Assembly (NCBI GenBank): GCA_015493405.1
Contig: WGDF01000345.1
Location: 1-8,512, forward strand
Reading direction: 5' to 3'
Source of the DNA: Flavobacteriaceae bacterium
Lineage (GTDB): Bacteria; Bacteroidota; Bacteroidia; Flavobacteriales; Flavobacteriaceae
DNA: 8,512 nt
The notes below the pieces were generated by a model that worked only from the letters and a program-made list of their open reading frames with translations, did no database searches and was not told the origin of the DNA. Positions 1 to 6,029 of the stretch are shown here, in pieces. The translations under genes were made by a program, and so were the position numbers. How positions within the stretch are numbered: position 1 is the first letter of the stretch; each line of letters begins with the position of its first letter.

Positions 1-234
1 ATTTTTAGTATATGAGCTTATATTTAGTTGGTGTAAAAATGTTTATTAAATATAAATAGCTGATAATCAACAACAAACTGTGATATTCTTGCCCTATTTC
101 TAAATTAGAGAACGGTTTTTTCTTTGGATGCAACCTCAATTTAAGTATTAATAAGTCTGTTAATAACTATTATGCCAAACTTATTAAGCTGAAGGTATTT
201 TGTGTAATTTTGTAGGCACACAAATAAGAAAACT
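1..234. other. AT-rich leader without a recognisable gene
   Basis: I see no gene here. The + strand has only very short frames: a 15-codon frame from the ATG at 12, and a frame open from the window edge that stops at 47-49 and could be the last codons of an upstream gene, though 15 codons are too few to tell. The minus strand contains no ATG at all in this stretch. No clear hairpin plus T-run terminator, tRNA or direct repeat is visible. The only supportable element is the -7 promoter-like box near its right end, listed separately. Confidence 0.6.
205..212 (+). promoter_or_regulatory. Probable Bacteroidota -7 box (TAATTTTG) of the TPR-popT-aroE cluster
   Basis: TAATTTTG fits the TAnnTTTG -7 consensus of the Bacteroidota primary sigma factor. 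It lies 22 bases before the ATG at 235, which would put transcription start near 218 and give a 5' leader of only about 15-20 bases. A -33 TTTG at the expected distance (around 182-186) is absent; the sequence there is TTATTAAG-like. The assignment therefore rests on the -7 box and on position alone. Confidence 0.4.
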
Positions 235-1470
235 ATGTCGTTAGAATCCGGTCACGATGACTTATTGAAACGTTTTGAAGCCATGCTCCAAACCAATGAA
301 AATATATTTTTTGATTTGGAGGAGTTTCTGGATATTATAGATGAATATATCAGTTTGGGAAATTTTGGTATGGCACAAAAGGCTATTAAAATAGGCTTGG
401 AACAATATTATCAAAATGTAGATATTTTATTATATAAAGCTGAATTATATTCGCTCGAAAATCAATTGGAAAAAGCAGAAAAACTGTTACATCAATTAGT
501 AATAATGGCACCCGAACGCTTGGAAATTCCCATGCTCGAAGCAGAATTATATTCTCGAAAACATTTGCATCACAAGGCCATTGAGGCTTTATTGCGGGCT
601 TTGCTATTGCCTGATAGTGACAAAGCCGAAATATACGAATTGATGACCGTAGAATATTTATATATTGATCATTATGAAGCTGCATTAAAAACGTCTTTAA
701 ATGCTTTACGTTTTGATCCTCAAAGCTCAACGGCTTTATATAATGCCATTACCTGCTTTGATTTGATTGACCAATCCGATCAAGCCATTGCTTTCCTGAA
801 AAATTTTTTAAATACGAATGCTTTTAGTGAAGTGGGCTGGAGCCTGTTGGCTAAAAAATATATCGATAAAAAACAATATCAAAAAGCATTGAATGCCATT
901 GATTTTGCGATTGCTATAGATGATAAGTTTTTGGGCGCTTATTATGATAAAGCTTTTATTTATACACAATTACAACGTTATGACGAAGCCTTGGAGTTTT
1001 ATGTCATCACTTTAAAAATAGCTGATCCTACAGCATTTACTTATTATCATATAGCGCAGATTTATGAAAAAATGCAAATTTATGATAAAGCTATAGAACA
1101 TTATTATTTGGCTATTAATGAAGACCCCGGACATTATAAATCATGGATCAGGTTGGTACAGATAAAAATAAATTTAAAAGACTTCGATGGCGCTTTAGAC
1201 ACGACCAATAAAGCTTTGGAAATTGTTAATAATCAAACCTTATTTGAATTATTGGGACAAATATATTTGGCCCAAAACGACCCTTTAAAGGCCATACCGG
1301 CTTTTGAAATGAGTTTAAAACTCGGTGAAAAAAAATTATCGGTTATTTTACAATTATCCGACTTATATAAGCAAACCCATCAAATTGATAAATTCAGAAC
1401 GTTATTGCTTGAAGCCAAACAAGAATTTCCCGATTCTAAAGAAATTCAAAAAAGAATGTTGGGACAATAA
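235..1470 (+). CDS. Cytosolic tetratricopeptide-repeat (TPR) protein
   Basis: The 411-residue product is built almost entirely of TPR helix pairs, a scaffold for protein-protein contacts. Units of about 34 residues can be followed at roughly 28-61, 62-95, 96-128, 130-163, 164-198, 199-232, 233-266, 267-300, 301-334, 335-367 and 368-401. The TPR signature (small residue in helix A, A at helix B position 20, then P near position 32) is clear in stretches such as 233-266 (A240, Y249-D250-E251-A252-L253) and 268-300 (Y283-D284-K285-A286, D297-P298). There is no signal peptide or membrane segment, so it should stay in the cytoplasm. The start at 235 is the first ATG of the frame and follows a -7 promoter box; no Shine-Dalgarno is seen, as is normal for this phylum. 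The next gene begins 18 bases downstream, so it probably leads the popT-aroE operon. No catalytic domain is visible, and its partner is unknown. The TPR assignment is certain; any cellular role is not. Confidence 0.9.
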   Translation: MSLESGHDDLLKRFEAMLQTNENIFFDLEEFLDIIDEYISLGNFGMAQKAIKIGLEQYYQNVDILLYKAELYSLENQLEKAEKLLHQLVIMAPERLEIPMLEAELYSRKHLHHKAIEALLRALLLPDSDKAEIYELMTVEYLYIDHYEAALKTSLNALRFDPQSSTALYNAITCFDLIDQSDQAIAFLKNFLNTNAFSEVGWSLLAKKYIDKKQYQKALNAIDFAIAIDDKFLGAYYDKAFIYTQLQRYDEALEFYVITLKIADPTAFTYYHIAQIYEKMQIYDKAIEHYYLAINEDPGHYKSWIRLVQIKINLKDFDGALDTTNKALEIVNNQTLFELLGQIYLAQNDPLKAIPAFEMSLKLGEKKLSVILQLSDLYKQTHQIDKFRTLLLEAKQEFPDSKEIQKRMLGQ

Positions 1471-1488
1471 TTTAATTTAAATGATTTT

Positions 1489-2415
1489 ATGTCACATAAA
1501 TATTTTAATCCGATCTTATTTTTAAAAGGTATGGCTATGGGAGCTGCAAATGTTATTCCTGGTGTTTCGGGTGGCACTTTAGCTTTGATAACCGGCATCT
1601 ACGAACGCTTAATCAATGCAATTAAATCCTTTGATTTGACCGCCTTAAAGCTCTTATTGACCTTTAAATGGCGTGTTTTTGCAAAACATACCGACTTTTA
1701 TTTCATTTTTTCCGTAGGCTTAGGGCTGCTTACCGCCATTCTTTCACTTGCCAAGTTATTTGCTTTTTTGTTTCGCGTCTATCCGGTTTATATCTGGGCG
1801 TATTTCTTTGGTTTGGTTTTGGCTTCCGTTTATTATGTCGGAAAAACAGTTGATAAATGGAATGGGATAACCTGCCTGAGTTTTATAATCGGAACCATGG
1901 TTGCCATAGCTGTTACAATCCTGCATCCGGCAGTTGAGAATGACAATCCCTGGTATTTATTTCTCAATGGTATTATTGCCATTATCAGTATGATTTTGCC
2001 CGGATTATCAGGCTCTTTTGTTCTGATATTATTGGGTAATTACCAATTGGTTGCCATAGAATCTATTAACAACTTGAATTTCAAAGTATTATTCCCTTTT
2101 GCATTGGGCGCTGCAGTTGGTTTAGTGGCTTTTTCACACGTGCTTTCTTGGTTGTTTAAACGCTATCGTAACCAAACAATTGCTTTATTGACCGGTTTTA
2201 TTTTAGGTTCTTTAAATATATTATGGCCTTGGAAAAAAGCGGTTTATTTAAGGCATCACAACCAAATAGTTTACAAGCACGGAAAAGCTATGGTTTCCTA
2301 TTATGAACAAATAGCACCAAAGCATATTGACGGCCCCTTTTTGGGCGCTTTAGCTTTAATTTTATTAGGCATCATCAGCATCGTTTGGATTGAAAAAATT
2401 TCAAATAAAGCTTAA
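1489..2415 (+). CDS. popT: DUF368 / PopT-family polyprenyl-phosphate transporter
   Basis: This is an integral inner-membrane protein of 308 residues, a usual DUF368 length. The family was shown in 2022 work on Gram-positive bacteria and Vibrio to move undecaprenyl phosphate across the cytoplasmic membrane, returning the lipid carrier for peptidoglycan and other envelope polymers. The hallmark motif is intact at residues 13-40: K13-G14, M17-G18, A20-N21, I23-P24-G25-V26-S27-G28-G29-T30, then G36-I37-Y38-E39. A second, related motif occurs at 168-184 (M168-I-L-P-G-L-S-G-S, then L182-G183-N184-Y185), the internal duplication expected of the fold. Hydrophobic segments lie near 70-95, 99-118, 128-146, 158-183, 200-224, 230-247 and 283-300. 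A polar loop at about 249-282 rich in K/H/Y precedes the last segment. The start at 1489 places the conserved motif close to the N-terminus; the ATG at 1481 is in another frame. Spacing to the TPR gene (18 bases) and aroE (12 bases) indicates an operon. Family assignment is firm; transport of Und-P by this particular protein is inferred from the family. Confidence 0.93.
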   Translation: MSHKYFNPILFLKGMAMGAANVIPGVSGGTLALITGIYERLINAIKSFDLTALKLLLTFKWRVFAKHTDFYFIFSVGLGLLTAILSLAKLFAFLFRVYPVYIWAYFFGLVLASVYYVGKTVDKWNGITCLSFIIGTMVAIAVTILHPAVENDNPWYLFLNGIIAIISMILPGLSGSFVLILLGNYQLVAIESINNLNFKVLFPFALGAAVGLVAFSHVLSWLFKRYRNQTIALLTGFILGSLNILWPWKKAVYLRHHNQIVYKHGKAMVSYYEQIAPKHIDGPFLGALALILLGIISIVWIEKISNKA

Positions 2416-2427
2416 ACTATAAGTGTA

Positions 2428-3183
2428 ATGAAAACTAAATTATTAGGTTTAATAGGCTTTCCTTTAACCCATTCCTTTTCAGAAAAATATTTTGCTGAAA
2501 AATTTCGTCAGGAAAATATCGAAGGATATGAATATCGTAATTTTGAACTCAAAACAATTGATAGTTTACCTAAACTGCTTCAAAAACAGCCTAATATAAT
2601 AGGTTTAAACGTAACGATTCCTCATAAAGAAAGCGTCTTGAAGTATGTAGATGAATTTTCGGAAACAGTTCAAGAAATAGGAGCTGCCAATACATTGGTC
2701 AGATTAAATAATGGTCGCATCAAAGCATACAATACTGATGTTTATGGTTTTAGACAAAGTATTTTACCATTTATCAAACCCCGGCACAAAAAAGCTTTGA
2801 TTTTAGGAACGGGAGGCGCAGCCAAGGCAGTTGCCCATGCTTTAAAGCAGTTGCAAATTGAGATTTTATTTGTTTCCAGAATGCCCCAAACAAAAAATCA
2901 AATAGGCTATGAGGATTTGAATGAGACATTATTGAATCAATATTTAATAGTAGTCAATACAACGCCATTAGGTACATTTCCTAATGTGCAAAATAAACCC
3001 GATTTTCCTTATCATTTTATAAAACCTGAGCATTTATTTTACGATTTAGTTTATAATCCGACTCAAACTGCTTTTTTAAAGGCCGCCGAAAAAAAAGGCG
3101 CAAGTATCTCTAATGGTTTGAATATGTTGTATTTACAAGCCGAAAAAGCTTGGCAAATTTGGTTGGAAAATAGCAGTAAATAA
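2428..3183 (+). CDS. aroE: Shikimate dehydrogenase (NADP+), AroE
   Basis: AroE reduces 3-dehydroshikimate to shikimate with NADPH, the fourth step of the chorismate pathway, in the cytosol. The 251-residue product has the complete set of family motifs in order. The shikimate-binding H15-S16-F17-S18 is followed by E rather than the more common P. N61-V-T-I-P-H-K67 carries the catalytic lysine K67. A86-A87-N88-T89 and Y101-N102-T103-D104 supply N88 and the catalytic aspartate D104. The dinucleotide loop is G127-T-G-G-A-A-K133. S150-R151 sits where the NADP phosphate is bound. N177-T-T-P-L-G182 follows, then D206-L-V-Y-N-P211 and the C-terminal N229-G-L-N-M-L-Y-L-Q-A238. Length is slightly below the roughly 270 residues of Escherichia coli AroE, as is usual for compact Bacteroidota forms. 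The ATG start lies 12 bases after popT, and the protein begins directly with the first beta strand. There is no sign of damage. Only the standard AroE, not the quinate/shikimate YdiB type, is suggested, but that split cannot be settled by eye. Confidence 0.96.
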   Translation: MKTKLLGLIGFPLTHSFSEKYFAEKFRQENIEGYEYRNFELKTIDSLPKLLQKQPNIIGLNVTIPHKESVLKYVDEFSETVQEIGAANTLVRLNNGRIKAYNTDVYGFRQSILPFIKPRHKKALILGTGGAAKAVAHALKQLQIEILFVSRMPQTKNQIGYEDLNETLLNQYLIVVNTTPLGTFPNVQNKPDFPYHFIKPEHLFYDLVYNPTQTAFLKAAEKKGASISNGLNMLYLQAEKAWQIWLENSSK

Positions 3184-3239
3184 TTCAAAAAAAATTGTTA
3201 AATTTCGCTTCTAAATAATTAATCGGAAAATTTACTATT

Positions 3240-5363
3240 ATGGTAGAAGAAAGAAACGAAAACCTGCACGATGCAGATGGAAAGAATGAGGCTCTAGAAA
3301 CGCAACCCAATTCTGATAAAAAAGCACCTGTTGAAACTGAAAATGCCGAAACTGAATTGAAAAAATCAGCTGAAGAAACACAGCCTGAAGTGGCGGAAAA
3401 GGGCCAAAAATTAGAAGAAGAAATTGCTGATGTAGAAATGACAAAATCCGAATCAACTCCGGCTACAGAAGAAATACCGGAGGAAAAAGCGGTAGATGAG
3501 ACAAATCAAGTTAAAGCAGAAGCTGAAAGCCAAAAATTGTTGGATGAAAAATCAGTAGAGGAAGTGGTGGATGAAATAGAACAAAATGTGGCCTCTGATT
3601 CCGAATCGGAAAAAGTTGTGCCCGAAATACATCAGGAAACACATATTCCGCTTTTGTCTTACAAAGATTTTGACCTCAAAACGCTCTGGGGTGAAGCCAA
3701 AGATCTTTTGGAGAAACATCCTGTTCAAAAAATTAAAAAACATTTTGATGAAATTAAGTCGGCTTTCGATGATAAAGTTGCCGAATTGACTCAAAAATAT
3801 AAAGAGGAACATCCTGATGCAGAACATGTCGAATTGAACTTGCCCGAAATTAAAGATTTTCATTATACTTGGAAAGATTTCAAATCCAAGTTACATGCTT
3901 ATCATAAAGATATCCAAGATAAATTGGAGGCCAATCTTAAAACCCGCCAAGACTTAATTGAAGATTTAAAAGATACGATAGATTCCACGGAATACACTTT
4001 TGAAGAACGCATTAAGAAATTTAAAGAAATTCAAAAAAAATGGCGTACTGCCGGTAGTATTCCACGTGCAAAATACACGGATATTTGGCAAACTTTTAAA
4101 CATCACGAAGAACGTTTTTATGATTTATTGGATTTGGATCGGGATTATCGTGACAAAGTTTTTCAAGAAAATTTAGCCGTAAAACAAGATATTATTGCTA
4201 AAGCCAAAGCACTTTTGAATCAAAATGATATTCATCAGATTTTCAAGGAATTGCAAACTTTGCACAAACAATGGAAAGAAGAAACCGGGCCGGTAGCACG
4301 GGAGTATCGCGAAAAAATTTGGGAAGAGTTTAAAGAAGTGACCAAACAAATTCACGATAAAAGACGTGATTTTTATAAAAAATTAAAGGAAGAATTTGTT
4401 CATAATCTTGAGAAAAAGAAAGCTTTGATTGAACAATTAAAGGAGGTAACGGCTGAAATTCCTGAAAATCATAAAGATTGGCAAAATAAGATTAAAGAAG
4501 TAGAGCAGCTCAGAGAGCAATTCTACCAAATTGGTTATGTGCCGAAAACAAATAGAGAAGAAATTTGGAATGATTTCAAAGCGAGTATTAAATCATTTAA
4601 TAAACATAAAAATAATTTCTACAAATCTCTAAAAGAATTACAAAAAGAAAATCTTGAGAAAAAACTTGAATTGATTAATATTGCCGAATCGCTTAAAGAC
4701 AGCGACGACTGGGAAACAGCGACTCAAAAATATAAAGAAATTCAGCAAGAATGGAAAAAAATAGGCCATGTGCCGCGTAAATATTCCGAGAAAATCTGGC
4801 AACAATTCAGAACGGCTTGTAATTACTATTTTGATCGCTATTATACCCATGTCCGTTCTGAAAAAAATGAAGAATTCGGTAATTTTAACCAGAAAAAAGA
4901 ATATTTGACCAAACTCAAAGAACAGTTTAAAGATATCGCCGACGATGCACAATATTCTATTGATGATATTAAAAAATATATAGCCGAATGGAAAGAACTG
5001 GGTTATGTGCCCGATAATAAGCATTATATCAATGTCAAGTTTAATAAGTTTATCAATTCATTGTATGATAAACTGAATATTGATAAGCGTGAATTGTCTT
5101 TCTTGAAATTCAAAAATACCATTGATCAATATTTTGAAGATGAAAATTACCGGAAATTAGATGCGGAGAAACGATTTGTGCGTCAAAAAATTGAAGGTAT
5201 TCTGAAAGAAATTGAACAATTGGAAAATAATATGATGTTTATCAAATCCGATGATAAAAACAATCCTTTTAAAAGAGAAGTAGAGAAAAATGTTGCTAAA
5301 AACTTAGAAATTTTAGCATTTTGGAAGAAAAAACAACAATATTTGGATTCATTAAATTATTAG
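3240..5363 (+). CDS. Large DUF349-repeat coiled protein, function unknown
   Basis: The 707-residue, strongly charged, mostly helical product has no signal peptide or membrane segment. Residues 1-130 are a low-complexity tail rich in E, K, A and V, probably disordered. From about 232 to 625 there are five DUF349 units of 77-83 residues, each with a first aromatic, a G-x-V/I-P-R/K-like turn and, 15 residues after the first aromatic, a second one in an I-W-x-x-F helix. The pairs are W268/W283, W345/W360, F428/W443, W505/W520 and W584/V599; the last unit is degenerate. A shorter, divergent half unit at about 205-240 (W211) probably adds a sixth. Residues 630-707 form a coiled C-terminal segment. 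Proteins of this family accompany aroE in many Bacteroidota as I recall, but no reaction or partner is established to my knowledge. The ATG at 3240 lies 56 bases after aroE, the widest gap in the cluster, so a separate promoter is possible, though none with a good TAnnTTTG box is visible. The stop at 5361-5363 is 2 bases before the next start. Confidence 0.88.
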   Translation: MVEERNENLHDADGKNEALETQPNSDKKAPVETENAETELKKSAEETQPEVAEKGQKLEEEIADVEMTKSESTPATEEIPEEKAVDETNQVKAEAESQKLLDEKSVEEVVDEIEQNVASDSESEKVVPEIHQETHIPLLSYKDFDLKTLWGEAKDLLEKHPVQKIKKHFDEIKSAFDDKVAELTQKYKEEHPDAEHVELNLPEIKDFHYTWKDFKSKLHAYHKDIQDKLEANLKTRQDLIEDLKDTIDSTEYTFEERIKKFKEIQKKWRTAGSIPRAKYTDIWQTFKHHEERFYDLLDLDRDYRDKVFQENLAVKQDIIAKAKALLNQNDIHQIFKELQTLHKQWKEETGPVAREYREKIWEEFKEVTKQIHDKRRDFYKKLKEEFVHNLEKKKALIEQLKEVTAEIPENHKDWQNKIKEVEQLREQFYQIGYVPKTNREEIWNDFKASIKSFNKHKNNFYKSLKELQKENLEKKLELINIAESLKDSDDWETATQKYKEIQQEWKKIGHVPRKYSEKIWQQFRTACNYYFDRYYTHVRSEKNEEFGNFNQKKEYLTKLKEQFKDIADDAQYSIDDIKKYIAEWKELGYVPDNKHYINVKFNKFINSLYDKLNIDKRELSFLKFKNTIDQYFEDENYRKLDAEKRFVRQKIEGILKEIEQLENNMMFIKSDDKNNPFKREVEKNVAKNLEILAFWKKKQQYLDSLNY

Positions 5364-5365
5364 GA

Positions 5366-5929
5366 TTGAAAAAAACAGCTTATTTAATATTATTTTTATT
5401 GATAAATATTCAATGTTATGCCCAAGATTTGGATATTTATAAACACCATAAAAATTCAAATTTTGAAATGCCGGTCATCTCCAAAAGAATGACGTATCAA
5501 GAATTTAAAATTCTAAGTACTGATTTACGGATGCAAGATATGGTTATTGCAGCCATTTTTCCGGGGCATGTGCACTTCAAAATCGGTGAGAAAAAGGCCG
5601 GTTACTATATTTTGGGCACCAGAAGTTTGGGATATCTGGGTTGGGCTTATTTATCTTTGACCGATAAGTCTTTGACCAAAATACTTTTTTTGGATCAAAC
5701 AAATTTATCATCTAATATTTCTACCGGACAAACCATAGTTGCCTATGGCTCTTTAGCCTTAATCATCGGGAGCTACTTATATGACTGGATTCATGGACAA
5801 TATATTTTAGCTGATAAGCAAGATCGTATCCGCTATAAATATGCGCCAAAAAAAATCCAAGTGGGCTTAAATATCATTAAAAGCAAGCCATATAATTATC
5901 CCGGTTTGAGTATAGCTTATAAATTTTAA
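5366..5929 (+). CDS. Small exported or membrane protein of unknown function, TTG start
   Basis: I prefer the TTG at 5366, giving 187 residues, over the TTG at 5321 that lies inside the preceding gene. From 5366 the protein starts M-K-K-T-A, followed by a hydrophobic core (Y6 to I15) and C17-Y18-A19 before Q20, a textbook Sec signal peptide with cleavage after A19. The longer start would bury this behind 15 extra residues. The lipobox is not met (Q16 before C17), so it is not a lipoprotein. The mature part has a polar stretch (20-55) with M42-T43-Y44-Q45-E46-F47, then hydrophobic stretches around 58-68, 78-97 and 121-140. Recognisable residues are P66-G67-H68 and, after the last segment, Y138-L-Y-D-W-I-H-G144. 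The C-terminus ends in an alternating strand (G180-L-S-I-A-Y-K-F187) reminiscent of an outer-membrane strand but too little for a barrel. I recall similar conserved hypothetical proteins in flavobacteria, but know no function. The start lies 2 bases after the DUF349 stop, so the two genes are probably translationally coupled. There is no ATG in this frame before residue 35. Confidence 0.75.
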   Translation: MKKTAYLILFLLINIQCYAQDLDIYKHHKNSNFEMPVISKRMTYQEFKILSTDLRMQDMVIAAIFPGHVHFKIGEKKAGYYILGTRSLGYLGWAYLSLTDKSLTKILFLDQTNLSSNISTGQTIVAYGSLALIIGSYLYDWIHGQYILADKQDRIRYKYAPKKIQVGLNIIKSKPYNYPGLSIAYKF

Positions 5930-5958
5930 CACATTAATATAATAAAAGGACAAAAAAA

Positions 5959-5989
5959 TTTGAAATTACATACTAAAAATTTATCTTTG
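5959..5989 (+). promoter_or_regulatory. Bacteroidota-type promoter of secDF (TTTG-N19-TATCTTTG)
   Basis: TTTG at 5959-5962 and TATCTTTG at 5982-5989 match the -33 (TTTG) and -7 (TAnnTTTG) consensus of the Bacteroidota primary sigma factor with 19 bases between them, the expected spacing. Transcription should start at about 5994-5997, giving an untranslated leader of about 35 bases before the ATG at 6030. The site sits in the only sizeable gap downstream of 5929, which supports secDF as an independent transcription unit. Confidence 0.75.
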
Positions 5990-6029
5990 CCCGTCAAATT
6001 GAATAACGAACTGAAAAAAACAGAAGAGA

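Noticed and set aside
12..59. 15-codon + strand frame starting with ATG
   Set aside because: It is too short, has no recognisable sequence, and such frames are expected by chance in AT-rich DNA.
176..183. CAAACTTA read as a minus-strand TAAGTTTG -7 box for a leftward gene
   Set aside because: There is no -33 box at the right distance on that strand, and no minus-strand ATG lies between it and the window edge.
386..730. Minus-strand frame of 114 codons opposite the TPR gene
   Set aside because: The + strand carries clear TPR repeats across the same bases; the minus product has no family resemblance.
1668..1853. Second + strand frame of 61 codons inside popT
   Set aside because: It is out of frame with the intact DUF368 protein and has no independent support.
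3199..3206. TAAATTTC as a possible -7 box for the DUF349 gene
   Set aside because: The last base of TAnnTTTG is wrong and no TTTG lies about 19 bases upstream; the nearest is about 37 bases away.
3552..5024. Minus- and + strand alternative frames inside the DUF349 gene
   Set aside because: The minus products are rich in F, I and L because they read lysine- and glutamate-rich codons backwards, which mimics membrane proteins. The + strand repeat pattern explains the region.
5930..5958. Possible terminator after the small exported protein
   Set aside because: The stretch is A/T-rich but I find no inverted repeat able to form a stem followed by a T-run.
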